From Acidimicrobiales bacterium (GTDB lineage: Bacteria > Actinomycetota > Acidimicrobiia > Acidimicrobiales > SKKL01): 64,000 nucleotides of DNA. The translations under genes and the position numbers were made by a program. Under the pieces are notes generated by a model. That model had not been told where the DNA came from, searched no databases, and saw only the letters and a program-made list of their open reading frames with translations. Location: positions 1-64,000 of the forward strand of contig JAXHLR010000007.1 in NCBI GenBank assembly GCA_034521975.1. The letters run 5' to 3'. Below, piece after piece: positions 34,436 to 44,112 of this stretch (positions are counted from its first letter, which is position 1; each line of letters starts with the position of its first letter).

Positions 34436-35116
34436 ATGGAACCCCTCCTGCTCTTCCCCGACCCGGCTCCACCGGAGCTGGCCCAGGCGCTGGACCTGGG
34501 CGGCTACCCGTGGAAGCCCGCGGGCGACCAGATGTCGGTCGACCGCCAGGAGCCTCCCGACGGCTGGGCAGGAGCGGTGGTCTGCGCCGACACCGATCCC
34601 GAGGGCGCGTTCGCGGTGTGCCGCGAGCTCCGCAAGCGCGACATCCCCCTCGAACCGCTCCTCCTGCTGATCTCGGGCGCCCAGCTCGGCGACCTCGAGC
34701 TGCGCGACGACCTCTTCGACGACTTCCTGCTCACCCCGTTCCACCCCCGCGAGCTCGAGGCCAGGCTCAAGCACCTGTTCTGGCGCACCGGTCGCGGCAC
34801 CCGACCCGAGCTCATCGAGTACAAGGATCTGGTCCTCAACCTCGAGACCTACCAGGCGGCCATCGGCGGGCGCCCGCTCGACCTCACCTACATGGAGTAC
34901 GAGCTGTTGAAGTTCCTCGCTGCGCACCCCGGCAAGGTCTTCACCCGCGAGACGCTGCTCAGCCGGGTGTGGGGCTATGAGTACTACGGAGGGGCGCGCA
35001 CCGTCGACGTCCACATCCGGCGCCTGCGGGCCAAGCTCGGCGAGGAGCACGCCAACCTCATCCAGACGATCCGCTCGGTGGGGTACTCGTTCGGCCAGTC
35101 GCGCTGGATGAGCTGA
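34436..35116 (+). CDS. GlnR-like orphan response regulator
   Basis: A protein of 226 residues. The C-terminal OmpR-type winged helix is typical: GGRPLDLTYMEYELLKFLAA, PGKVFTRETLLSRVWGYEYY, GGARTVDVHIRRLRAKLG. The N-terminal receiver-like domain is atypical: the usual Asp-pocket and the final Lys are not conserved (DDFLLTPFHPRELEARL), as in GlnR, which works without a cognate kinase. Its position 6 bases after a GSI gene and beside GSI and GSII genes supports a GlnR-type role as global nitrogen regulator. A PhoB/RegX-type regulator is the alternative. No histidine kinase gene is adjacent. Confidence 0.8.
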   Translation: MEPLLLFPDPAPPELAQALDLGGYPWKPAGDQMSVDRQEPPDGWAGAVVCADTDPEGAFAVCRELRKRDIPLEPLLLLISGAQLGDLELRDDLFDDFLLTPFHPRELEARLKHLFWRTGRGTRPELIEYKDLVLNLETYQAAIGGRPLDLTYMEYELLKFLAAHPGKVFTRETLLSRVWGYEYYGGARTVDVHIRRLRAKLGEEHANLIQTIRSVGYSFGQSRWMS

Positions 35117-35163
35117 CCCCGCCGGTCACAGGCCGCCGGATCACACGCCCGGGCCCACGCGGC

Positions 35164-35189
35164 GGTGGCCGCCCCGGAGGACGGCCACC
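35164..35189. terminator. Hairpin between convergent glnR-like gene and csp
   Basis: GGTGGCCG (35164-35171) pairs perfectly with CGGCCACC (35182-35189) around a 10-nt loop, between the ends of two convergent genes. No T run follows on either side, so it would be a G+C-rich, possibly bidirectional terminator of the type common in actinobacteria. Confidence 0.5.
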
Positions 35190-35218
35190 ACGTGTCGAGA
35201 TCGTCGTTCAGATGATGG

Positions 35219-35419
35219 TCAGATGGGTCGAACGTCCTGGGCCTGGTCGCCCTTCGGGCCGGTCGTGACCTCGAACTCGACGGTCTGACCTTCGTCGAGC
35301 GAGCGGTAGCCACTGCCCTGGATCGCGGAGAAGTGGACGAACACGTCGCTCCCACCCTCGCGCGAGATGAAGCCGTAGCCCTTCTCGGCGTTGAACCATT
35401 TGACGGTACCGGTAGCCAA
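35219..35419 (-). CDS. Cold-shock protein, CspA family
   Basis: A protein of 66 residues, full length for the family. It binds single-stranded RNA/DNA through the motifs [12 protein letters not shown] (RNP1) and DVFVHFSAI (RNP2) and acts as an RNA chaperone. The start is a TTG at 35419, with AAGGGGA about 7 bases upstream and no ATG or GTG in a usable position. The C-terminus ([16 protein letters not shown]) is typical of the actinobacterial CspA group. Monocistronic, convergent with the GlnR-like gene. Confidence 0.95.
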   Translation of the reverse strand: MATGTVKWFNAEKGYGFISREGGSDVFVHFSAIQGSGYRSLDEGQTVEFEVTTGPKGDQAQDVRPI

Positions 35420-35532
35420 GACCGATCCCCTTTCGTCGTGCTGGGATCGGCGTTCGCCGGAAACCCACCTGTTGAAGCCTCGCCAGGCTAACCCACGAGC
35501 GCAGCGGCGAACAGGGGCAAGGGCCAGATCTT

Positions 35533-35691
35533 TCAGTTGTAGAGCTCGACCAGCTCGCTGCCCTCGTGCTCGACCTCGCCGTTGTTTCGCAGCAGCCAGC
35601 CGAGCAATCCGGCAGCGACCGCGCCCGAGATCAGCACCCCGACGGGGATGACGACGAGCAGTACCACGACGATGACGGCCGGTCCGATCAT
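35533..35691 (-). CDS. Small single-pass membrane protein (52 aa)
   Basis: ATG 35691 starts [20 protein letters not shown], continues through [20 protein letters not shown] and ends [12 protein letters not shown]. One long hydrophobic helix (residues 3-35) is followed by an acidic cytoplasmic or periplasmic tail. The composition is that of a real small membrane protein, and it sits 10 bases after the RidA stop on the same strand, so it is probably in the same transcript. I know of no function. Confidence 0.65.
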   Translation of the reverse strand: MIGPAVIVVVLLVVIPVGVLISGAVAAGLLGWLLRNNGEVEHEGSELVELYN

Positions 35692-35701
35692 GGGCCCGAT
35701 C

Positions 35702-36049
35702 CTAGGCCACGTGGGCCCAGGCTTCGACCTCGACGAGGGCGCCGATGGGAAGCTCGGCGACCCCGATCGCCGAGCGGGCGGGGCGATGGTCGCCGAAGAA
35801 CGCGGTGTAGGTGTCGTTCATCAGCCGGTAGTCGCTCATGTGGCGGAGAAAGACGGTGGTCTTGACGACGTGGTCCTTGGTGGCCCCCTCGCCGGCCAGC
35901 AGCGCCTCCATGTTGACCAGGGCCTGCTCGAGCTGACCGGCGGTGCCACCGTCGACGAGCTTGCCGTCGACGATGCCGACCTGGCCGGACACGATCAGCC
36001 AGTCGCCGGCCCGGACGATCGGCGTGTAGGGACCGACTGGGGTGGCCAT
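35702..36049 (-). CDS. RidA-family enamine/imine deaminase
   Basis: A protein of 115 residues from ATG 36049, with GAGGAGA 5 bases upstream. RidA proteins hydrolyse reactive enamines/imines made by PLP enzymes. Family features: GPYTPIVRAGDWLIVSGQVG at the start and RPARSAIGVAELPIGALVEV near the end, where the Arg and the final Glu of the active-site cleft are conserved. A RidA-like gene (Rv3678c) also lies in the mycobacterial region that resembles 41.8-47.5 kb here. Confidence 0.9.
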   Translation of the reverse strand: MATPVGPYTPIVRAGDWLIVSGQVGIVDGKLVDGGTAGQLEQALVNMEALLAGEGATKDHVVKTTVFLRHMSDYRLMNDTYTAFFGDHRPARSAIGVAELPIGALVEVEAWAHVA

Positions 36050-36072
36050 GGTGTCTCCTCGGTGGGGTGCGA

Positions 36073-37632
36073 TCAGTTGGTGCGAACAGTCTGGCCGGTG
36101 GGCCAGACCGGGGGGAGACCCTGGTGGATCCACACCGCCGCGGCCACCGCGGCGAACACGGTGTCGGAACCGTTGACGGGCGGGCCGGGGCCGGGGTCGA
36201 GCTCGATCTCGATGGGTGGGGTGTCGACCGCCCGCAGGACGCCGAACGAGCGGATGGTCAGGTCGTGCACCGCGCCCGCGTCATCGACCGCCAACCCTTC
36301 GGAGGTGACCCAGCTCAGCGCCATGTGGGCGGCCCCGACGCAGTAGGAGTGCAGCACCACCTCGTCGAGCGGGTCGCCGCAGCTGACCCGGATCTTGATG
36401 GTGCCGTCGTCGACCGTGGCGGTGGCCCGGGATCCGTCGGGGCCGGTGATCGTCGCCTCGCCGGTGATCGTCGCCTCGCCGGTGATCGCCGCCCGCAGGA
36501 TCGCGGCTTCGGCCCAGCCGGCGGCGCGGATCGCGGCCGAGGTCGGGGGCCCGGCGACCGACACCTCCTCGACCTCCAGCTCGGGAGCCACCGCGTGGAT
36601 CGCGTCGACGATGCCCGGGGTGCGCGCCACCCGGATGACCCCGGTGCCGTCGGCCCGGATCCCGGCGGCGACCGGCGGCCGCTTCGCCCCCGATCGAACG
36701 GCGTCCTCTCGCGACACCACCACCCGCACCGCTCGATCGTGCTCGTCGGCGAGCCGGCGGGCGGCGCCGGGAGCGATGCTGTCGACCTTGGCCCCGAAGG
36801 CACCGCCGTTGGCCAGTGGGCTGGCCGGCTCACCACCGGGTCGGCACCACGAGGCGTCGGTCTCGAGATAGGCCGGTTCGACCCATGAGGTGCGGAGGGT
36901 GACCGCCCAGTCGCCGTCGGGCAGCTCGAGCGGTGGTTCGGCGTCGACGGTGGTTCGGCGCCCCTGGACCTTGCCCGCGGCCTGGCGGGCCTCGCCGAGG
37001 GACTCGGCCACGACCCAATCGCCGTCGGCGGTGGGCACCGCGACCAGCGCGTCGGCGGGGGCGGTGTCGTCGGCGAACCCGCCGGCGCCGAGGGCCACGT
37101 GGGGCCCGACAGCCTGGGGGATCCGGCCCTCGATCTCGGCTCGGCGGGCCGCGGCGTCGAGGTCGCGGCCGTCGATCGTGACCGGTTGCTCGCGGTGCTC
37201 CCAGGCATCGAGGATCGTGCGCCACCCGGTGCAACGGCACAGGTGGGCCTGCAGCGCCCGTTCGGCGTCGGCGATCGACGCGTCGGGCTTCTTGGCCGCC
37301 AGCCCGTGGAGGCGGACGATGATCCCCGGCGTGCAGAACCCGCACTGGCTGGCGCCGGTGGCGCAGAAGGCGTCGGCCCACCGCTCGCGGGCGGCGGGAT
37401 CGATGCCGTCGAGGGTGGTGATCGAGCGACCCTTGACCCGACGAGCCGGGGTCACACACGCCACGCGCGGTTGGCCGTCGACGAGTACGGTGCAACACCC
37501 GCACTGGCCTTGGGGGCTGCACCCGTCCTTGGGCGTGCGCGAGCCGAGTCGGTCGCGCAGGACCTCGAGCAGCGATGCGCCGTCGTCGGCGACCTCGACC
37601 TGGCGGCCGTCGACCTCGAACTGGAGGGTCAG
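36073..37632 (-). CDS. [2Fe-2S] protein fused to a molybdopterin-subunit-like domain
   Basis: About 519 residues. The N-terminal third is a complete CoxS/XdhC-like iron-sulfur subunit with two cluster motifs: DGCSPQGQCGCCTVLVDGQ and, further on, QCGFCTPG...HLCRCTGW. The rest resembles a much reduced molybdenum hydroxylase large subunit: ASPLANGGAFGAKVDSI, then RAVRVVVSREDAVRSGAKRP. A normal large subunit has 750 or more residues, so cofactor binding is doubtful. No ATG, GTG or TTG fits the start; a CTG at 37632 overlaps the upstream stop as CTGA and is my choice. An in-frame 18-bp repeat at about 36430-36490 encodes ITGEAT twice. Confidence 0.7.
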   Translation of the reverse strand: MTLQFEVDGRQVEVADDGASLLEVLRDRLGSRTPKDGCSPQGQCGCCTVLVDGQPRVACVTPARRVKGRSITTLDGIDPAARERWADAFCATGASQCGFCTPGIIVRLHGLAAKKPDASIADAERALQAHLCRCTGWRTILDAWEHREQPVTIDGRDLDAAARRAEIEGRIPQAVGPHVALGAGGFADDTAPADALVAVPTADGDWVVAESLGEARQAAGKVQGRRTTVDAEPPLELPDGDWAVTLRTSWVEPAYLETDASWCRPGGEPASPLANGGAFGAKVDSIAPGAARRLADEHDRAVRVVVSREDAVRSGAKRPPVAAGIRADGTGVIRVARTPGIVDAIHAVAPELEVEEVSVAGPPTSAAIRAAGWAEAAILRAAITGEATITGEATITGPDGSRATATVDDGTIKIRVSCGDPLDEVVLHSYCVGAAHMALSWVTSEGLAVDDAGAVHDLTIRSFGVLRAVDTPPIEIELDPGPGPPVNGSDTVFAAVAAAVWIHQGLPPVWPTGQTVRTN

Positions 37633-37949
37633 CTGAAGGACTGCCCGCAGCCGCAGGTGCGGCTGGCGTTCGGGTTGTTGATGGCGAAGCCGGCATCTTG
37701 GATGCCGTCCTTGTAGTCGAGCGTGGCGCCGTCGAGCAGCTGGGCGCTGGAGGGGTCGGACACGACCTTGACCCCCGAGTACTCGATCGCCATGTCCTCG
37801 GCAGCGACGTCGGTGTCGAAGAACATCTCGTAGCTGAAGCCCGAGCAGCCGCCGGGACGGACCGCGACCCGCAGCGCGAGCGACGCGTCGCCCTCGGCCT
37901 CGATGAGCTGCTTGACCTTGCCTGCGGCAGAATCCGTGAGCGTGATCAC
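37629..37949 (-). CDS. ErpA/IscA (HesB)-family iron-sulfur carrier
   Basis: A protein of 106 residues, an A-type carrier that delivers Fe-S clusters to apoproteins. The three cluster Cys are in RPGGCSGFSYEM and TCGCGQSFS. It starts at ATG 37949. It precedes and is probably translationally coupled to the [2Fe-2S] fusion gene, a likely client. The SufR-like regulator and the Mrp carrier lie next to it. Cytoplasmic. Confidence 0.93.
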   Translation of the reverse strand: MITLTDSAAGKVKQLIEAEGDASLALRVAVRPGGCSGFSYEMFFDTDVAAEDMAIEYSGVKVVSDPSSAQLLDGATLDYKDGIQDAGFAINNPNASRTCGCGQSFS

Positions 37950-38013
37950 GCGGGGTCCTCCTCATACGATTGGACGTTGTCGATGCTATCGGTCGATGGG
38001 GCCATGTCGCGCA

Positions 38014-38712
38014 TCAGGCCGGTACCGGAAGCTCGACCCGGCACGGTTGGCGATGGACCAGGGTGTTGAACGCCGACGGGCACGGTCCCCCGATGCCGTC
38101 GAGGAAGCCCTCGACCATGCCCTGGTGCAGGGCGCACACCACCGAGGGGTTCGACTCGGCCAGCTCGGCGAAGGGGCAGTGGGCGAAGGCGATGGTGGTC
38201 GTGTCGTCCTCGACGACGATCTCGGGGTCGAACCCCATCGAGTCGAGCTCGGTCATGAGCGCTTCGACCGGTGGGGAGCCCTGGTCCCATGGGCGGGCGT
38301 CGAGCTCTCCCTGGTCGCGCCCGGCGACGACCACCGCCTCGGGATCGAGCTCGGTGGACGAGGCGACGGCGAGCAGCATCCGGGCGATCGTGGGATAGGG
38401 CGACGGTTCGAGCCCGAGCGACGGAGCGTCGGGGGCGAGTGAGTACAGGTGCTGGGGACGCCCGACACCGCCACGGGTCTGGCTGCGGACCGAGAGGAGC
38501 CCGACCTCGCGCATCCGCTCGAGGTGGGGGCGCACCGTGTTGACGTGCAGGTCGAGCGAATCGGCGATCTCGGCGGTGGACATCGGGACCGGGGACCGGG
38601 CCAGCTCGAGGTAGATGGCATAGCGCGTGTTGTCGCCCAACGCCTTGAGGATGGCGAGGCGTGCCGGTCGGTCGCCGCTGCGGGGGGCCGCGGGGGATGG
38701 TTCCTGAGCCAC
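38014..38712 (-). CDS. SufR-like iron-sulfur-sensing repressor
   Basis: A protein of 232 residues. The N-terminal winged helix is clear: ILKALGDNTRYAIYLELARS, MSTAEIADSLDLHVNTVRPH, LERMREVGLLSVRSQTRGGV. The C-terminal half has Cys in CPFAELAESNPSVVC and GGPCPSAFN, resembling the [4Fe-4S]-binding cysteines of SufR repressors that control Fe-S assembly genes. It diverges from mrp across only 40 bp and sits on the strand of the ErpA/IscA gene, so it may control both. No suf operon is present in the window. Confidence 0.82.
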   Translation of the reverse strand: MAQEPSPAAPRSGDRPARLAILKALGDNTRYAIYLELARSPVPMSTAEIADSLDLHVNTVRPHLERMREVGLLSVRSQTRGGVGRPQHLYSLAPDAPSLGLEPSPYPTIARMLLAVASSTELDPEAVVVAGRDQGELDARPWDQGSPPVEALMTELDSMGFDPEIVVEDDTTTIAFAHCPFAELAESNPSVVCALHQGMVEGFLDGIGGPCPSAFNTLVHRQPCRVELPVPA

Positions 38713-38718
38713 GACGCA

Positions 38719-38745
38719 AGTTTACACGGCCGAGCCCGGTAAAAT
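38719..38745. promoter_or_regulatory. Overlapping divergent sufR/mrp promoters with inverted repeat
   Basis: TTTAC (38721-38725) and GTAAA (38739-38743) form an inverted repeat. Each arm overlaps a -10-like hexamer: TAAACT on the minus strand (38724-38719) and TAAAAT on the plus strand (38740-38745). Both are about 7 bases from the respective ATG (38712, 38753), so both transcripts would be leaderless. One bound repressor dimer could shut both promoters. Confidence 0.55.
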
Positions 38746-38752
38746 CGTCCCC

Positions 38753-39955
38753 ATGGCCAACACGACCGACCGACCGACCCTCCCCACCGAGGCCGACGTC
38801 ATGGAGGTGCTGCGCGGGGTGATCGACCCCGAGCTCGGCAGCGACATCGTCGACCTCGGCATGGCCAAGGGCGCCCGGGTGGACGACGAGGGCAGGGTGC
38901 GGGTCACGATCGCCCTCACGACCGCCGGGTGCCCACTGCGGGGCCAGATCCAGCGCGACACCAGGGCACGGGTCGAGTCGATGCCGGGCGTCTCGGAGGT
39001 GACCTTCGACTGGACCGAGCTCGATCCCGAGGAGAAGGCGGCCACCATGAGCCGGGCCCGGTTCAACGCCCAGGAGCACGCGCCCGACACCCTGATCCCC
39101 TCCACCACCCGGGTCGTGGCCATCGCCTCGGGCAAGGGAGGGGTCGGCAAGTCGTCGGTGACGGTGAACCTCGCGGTGGCCGTTGCCGCCAAGGGCTACA
39201 CCGTCGGCGTGCTCGATGCCGACATCTGGGGGTTCTCGGTGCCCCGCATGATCGGGGTCGAGGGCCGCCTCGGGGGCGTCGAGGGCCAGGAGCCGGCCGA
39301 GGGCGAACGTCCTCGCATCGCCCCCATCGTCCAGGACGTCGGCGAGGGACGGCTCGAGGTCGTGTCGATGGGTCTGCTGGTCGACAACGAGGAGACCGCG
39401 CTGATGTGGCGGGGCCTCATGCTCAACCGGGCGGTGCAGCACTTCGTCGAGGACGTGCAGTGGGGCGACCTCGACTACCTGTTCATCGACATGCCGCCCG
39501 GCACCGGCGACGTTGCCATGGGTCTGGCCCGCATGCTCCCCCGCGCCGAGATGCTCGTCGTCACCACCCCCGCGGCCACCGCGCAGAAGGTGGCCATCCG
39601 GGCCGCGAGCATGGCGCAGAAGAGCCACGTTCGGGTGGCCGGAGTGATCGAGAACATGAGCGCCTTCATCTGCGATCACGGCGAGTCCTACCCGCTGTTC
39701 GGCACCGGCGGAGGCCAGATCCTGGCCGACGACGCCGGCGCGCCGCTGCTCGGTCAGATCCCGCTCGAACCGTCGGTCGCCCTCGGCGGCGACACCGGCA
39801 CCCCGGTCGCGCTGGGCGACGGACCCGCCGCCGAGGCGTTCCGGGCACTGGCCGACCGCATCCTCGACGAGGCGATCCCGCCGGTCGAGATGGCCGGCTG
39901 CAGCGCCCACATGCTCGACGCCGCCGCGGCCGCGCTCGACGAGCTCGACCTGTAG
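38753..39955 (+). CDS. mrp: Mrp/NBP35-family Fe-S cluster carrier ATPase
   Basis: A protein of 400 residues. An N-terminal DUF59/MIP18 domain (VMEVLRGVIDPELGSDIVDL) precedes the ParA-like P-loop ATPase with the deviant Walker A ASGKGGVGKSS and the DMPPGTGD motif. Mrp proteins bind and transfer [4Fe-4S] clusters. The C-terminal CxxC expected of many homologues is reduced to one Cys (AFICDHGESYPLFG), with another Cys near the end (MAGCSAHM). It is divergent from the SufR-like gene and probably leaderless. Confidence 0.93.
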   Translation: MANTTDRPTLPTEADVMEVLRGVIDPELGSDIVDLGMAKGARVDDEGRVRVTIALTTAGCPLRGQIQRDTRARVESMPGVSEVTFDWTELDPEEKAATMSRARFNAQEHAPDTLIPSTTRVVAIASGKGGVGKSSVTVNLAVAVAAKGYTVGVLDADIWGFSVPRMIGVEGRLGGVEGQEPAEGERPRIAPIVQDVGEGRLEVVSMGLLVDNEETALMWRGLMLNRAVQHFVEDVQWGDLDYLFIDMPPGTGDVAMGLARMLPRAEMLVVTTPAATAQKVAIRAASMAQKSHVRVAGVIENMSAFICDHGESYPLFGTGGGQILADDAGAPLLGQIPLEPSVALGGDTGTPVALGDGPAAEAFRALADRILDEAIPPVEMAGCSAHMLDAAAAALDELDL

Positions 39956-39966
39956 CGGCGGCAGCC

Positions 39967-41820
<1,854 letters not shown>

Positions 41821-41832
41821 GAAGAGTCGAGT

Positions 41833-42381
41833 CTACAGCCGCTCGATGAGTTGCCCCTCGGCGGGGGCCACCGCCCGCAGCCGCTTGAGACGGCGGTCGG
41901 CCAGGAGCTCCTCGTCGAGGGCGGCCACCGCGTCGCCGCCGAAGAGCACCCGCTCCTCTTCGAGCAGGAACATGGCTCGCGGCTCGCCGCCGGGTGCCGG
42001 CATCGTCACCAGCCGGAACTCGGTGCCGAGGATGGTGTGATCCTCGCCGACCATCTCGTCGGCGTCGGCAGGGCCGATCCCATCGACGGTCAGCACCAGG
42101 GCGTCGGTACGGGCCCGCAGGCCCTTGATCCCCGCCTGATCGCCGGTCCCGGTGGTGAGGATCCAGCGGATACGGTCGCCGCCACACCCGGCGATGGCGT
42201 CGAGGTGCTGGTCGAGATCGGGTCCCGGGTCGATCACCGCGATCTCGTCGATGCCGATCAGGTAGGTGTTTGGCCCCGCGGTGCCGTCGAGGTCGACCGC
42301 GATGCGGCGGACCAGCGGACTGAGCGCGCGTGCCACCCCGGGAACGATGGGGGTTGGGAGGTCGACGGTGTCGTCGGTCAC
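41833..42381 (-). CDS. Metallo-beta-lactamase-fold protein without metal ligands
   Basis: A protein of 182 residues from GTG 42381, overlapping the NUDIX stop. The first strands are those of LACTB2-like MBL proteins ([20 protein letters not shown]). Where HxHxDH should follow, the sequence is [17 protein letters not shown]: His59, His61 and His64-type ligands are replaced by Thr, Thr and Gln. Only the Asp remains. The later GDAV...strand is kept ([10 protein letters not shown]). It is also shorter than active homologues. I infer a non-hydrolytic, perhaps regulatory or scaffolding, derivative. The NUDIX-MBL pairing itself is common in actinobacteria. Confidence 0.75.
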   Translation of the reverse strand: MTDDTVDLPTPIVPGVARALSPLVRRIAVDLDGTAGPNTYLIGIDEIAVIDPGPDLDQHLDAIAGCGGDRIRWILTTGTGDQAGIKGLRARTDALVLTVDGIGPADADEMVGEDHTILGTEFRLVTMPAPGGEPRAMFLLEEERVLFGGDAVAALDEELLADRRLKRLRAVAPAEGQLIERL

Positions 42382-43190
42382 GATGCAGCTCCTTCGTAGC
42401 CGGGATCACCGGGCAAGAGAATTCGGGTTCCACCCTCGTCGTCCACGATGCGGGACTGAATGGTGGGGACCTCGACCTGCTGGCGCACTGCACCGAGCAA
42501 CTCGTCGGCAGAGTCGAACCGGGCGATGGCCTCGAGGTTCCTGGCGGTGGGCCAGATGATCTCGAGCTCGCCGTCGCGTGCTCGCCGGAGCGCCTCGGCG
42601 GGCCGGACCCACAGGTTGGCGACCGTCTCGCGATCGTCGTGCAACCCGACCTGGGCATCGGGGGCCCGGGCGAGGAAGAAGCGCGTGTCGAACCGTCGGG
42701 GCGGACCGATCGGGGTGATCCAGTGCGAGAAGTAGTGGATGGCGTCGCAGGCCAGGGTGAGGCCTTCGTCGGCGCACAGATCGATGAGGCGGAGCTCGCC
42801 GGCGTCGACGCGCCGGCGGTGCTCGACGAAGCGGGATTCGACCTCGGGGTCGTCGAAACGGATGATCTGGCCGGACTCGTCGTAGGCGAGCAGGAGCCCG
42901 CACTCCTCGAAGCACTCGCGCACCGCCGCCACCCAGTAGGCCAGGCCGCCACGCTCGAGACCGAGCGCCACGGACGCGACCGGATCGCTGAGTCCGGCGC
43001 AGTACGGGTCGACGTCGTGGTGATCGTGGTCGTCGACCGCGCCGCCGGGGAAGACGAACGCACCCCCGACGAACACGCTGGCCGGGTTGCGGCGCACCAT
43101 GAACACCTCGAGCCCGTCGACGCCGTCGCGCACCAGCATCACGGTGGCGGCCCGACGAAGCTCGACCTCGGTCGCCTCGGTCTGGGTCAT
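42378..43190 (-). CDS. NUDIX hydrolase, NUDT19/CoA-pyrophosphatase-like
   Basis: A protein of 270 residues. The N-terminus has the NUDT19-like strand EVFMVRRNPASVFVGGAFVF and PGGAVDDHD. The catalytic helix is VAAVRECFEECGLLL, which contains the REUxEExGU core. An insertion of about 60 residues separates the two as in NUDT19-type enzymes acting on CoA or acyl-CoA. It overlaps fxsA upstream and the MBL-like gene downstream by four bases each. The equivalent mycobacterial locus also has a NUDIX gene. Confidence 0.9.
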   Translation of the reverse strand: MTQTEATEVELRRAATVMLVRDGVDGLEVFMVRRNPASVFVGGAFVFPGGAVDDHDHHDVDPYCAGLSDPVASVALGLERGGLAYWVAAVRECFEECGLLLAYDESGQIIRFDDPEVESRFVEHRRRVDAGELRLIDLCADEGLTLACDAIHYFSHWITPIGPPRRFDTRFFLARAPDAQVGLHDDRETVANLWVRPAEALRRARDGELEIIWPTARNLEAIARFDSADELLGAVRQQVEVPTIQSRIVDDEGGTRILLPGDPGYEGAAS

Positions 43191-43693
43191 CGGTCGAGGC
43201 CCCGTGGACCGGGGGGATCGTCAGGTCCCGGGCGGTCGGGGTCGGACTCCCAGCCGGTGGTGTCCCACACCCCTCCCGCGGAACCGGCGGTGGGACCCGC
43301 AGCCCCACCGGCGAACCCGTAGGGAGCGTTGACCCCCACACCGGGCGTGACCCGCTTGAGGACCATGGCCCGGATGACCGCCCGTGAGGGCGGCGCGAGG
43401 AACAGCAGCCCGACAGCGTCGGTGACGAACCCCGGGGTGAGCATGAAGGCCCCGGCGGCGAGGATCAGCACCCCGTCGACGATCTCGCGGTGGGGCATCT
43501 CGCCGCGAGCGAGGGTGGTGGAGAACCGCCGCCACACCCCGAGCCCCTCGACCTTCACGAGCCACGCGCCGATGATGCTGACCACGAGGAGCAGCACCAG
43601 GGTCTGGGGCGTGCCGATGGCCTGCGCGGCGGAGACGATCACGAGCAACTCGATGATCGGGACCGCCAGGAACAACAGCGCGATGAGGGGCAT
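43187..43693 (-). CDS. fxsA: FxsA-family membrane protein
   Basis: A protein of 168 residues. Three or four hydrophobic segments: LIALLFLAVPIIELLVIVSA, TLVLLLVVSIIGAWLVKVEG, then VDGVLILAAGAFMLTPGFVT and VGLLFLAPPSRAVIRAM. The 'GxxLLxPGFxTDxxGxLLxxPP' block is the FxsA signature. In E. coli FxsA relieves phage T7 exclusion by F plasmids, but its normal role is unknown. A Gly/Pro/Asp-rich cytoplasmic tail follows. First gene of the fxsA-NUDIX-MBL-typA operon. Confidence 0.92.
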   Translation of the reverse strand: MPLIALLFLAVPIIELLVIVSAAQAIGTPQTLVLLLVVSIIGAWLVKVEGLGVWRRFSTTLARGEMPHREIVDGVLILAAGAFMLTPGFVTDAVGLLFLAPPSRAVIRAMVLKRVTPGVGVNAPYGFAGGAAGPTAGSAGGVWDTTGWESDPDRPGPDDPPGPRGLDR

Positions 43694-43741
43694 GACACCC
43701 CCCAGGCTACCGGTCTGGACGGTCGGCGAGGCTGCGGCCCC

Positions 43742-44005
43742 TCAGCTCAGCTCGGAGGCCACCAGCTGGCGCCGCTCGTTCTCGTTCAGACCACCCCAGA
43801 TGCCATGTGGTTCACGGATCGAGATGGCGTAGTCGAGGCATGGGCGCCGTACCGAGCAGTCGGCACAGATCGCCTTGGCTCTGGCTTCGCGCTCGAGCTT
43901 CTCGTCTTTGCGTTCGAACTGTGGCGGCGGAAAGAACACCGCTGCCTGAGGCCCACGGCAGGCTGCTTTGACCTGCCAGGCATCTTCGGTCCTCTGTGCA
44001 CTCAC
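43742..44005 (-). CDS. WhiB-family iron-sulfur regulator, WhiB4-like by context
   Basis: A protein of 87 residues from GTG 44005 with AAGGGGGG upstream. The four [4Fe-4S] ligands are the Cys in VKAACRGPQ and the triplet in AICADCSVRRPCLDY; the turn motif GIWGGLNENER follows, which is diagnostic of WhiB proteins. In mycobacteria the equivalent gene (whiB4, Rv3681c) lies beside the two ArsA-like ATPases Rv3679-Rv3680, as here, so a redox-responsive WhiB4-type role is inferred. A nested dyad lies just upstream. Confidence 0.9.
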   Translation of the reverse strand: MSAQRTEDAWQVKAACRGPQAAVFFPPPQFERKDEKLEREARAKAICADCSVRRPCLDYAISIREPHGIWGGLNENERRQLVASELS

Positions 44006-44029
44006 ACGCAGACCCCCCTTCCGTGTCGC

Positions 44030-44067
44030 GACCCTACAACCGGGGTTGTCGATGCGACAAGGGTCAC
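44030..44067 (-). promoter_or_regulatory. Nested dyad over the whiB promoter region
   Basis: ACAACC-GG-GGTTGT (44036-44049) is a 14-bp dyad enclosed by a wider GACCCT...AGGGTC inverted repeat. On the minus strand TTGTCG and TAGGGT, 18 bp apart, could be -35 and -10 elements that flank the dyad. A repressor bound there would control whiB. Confidence 0.4.
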
Positions 44068-44112
44068 TTTCGTGTCCGCGCGCGACGAAGGGCACCGAAA
44101 GGGCAGGAGGTG

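Noticed and set aside
34436-35116. PhoB-type phosphate regulator
   Set aside because: The receiver lacks the normal phosphorylation pocket and there is no kinase, while three glutamine synthetase genes adjoin; GlnR-like is preferred but not proven.
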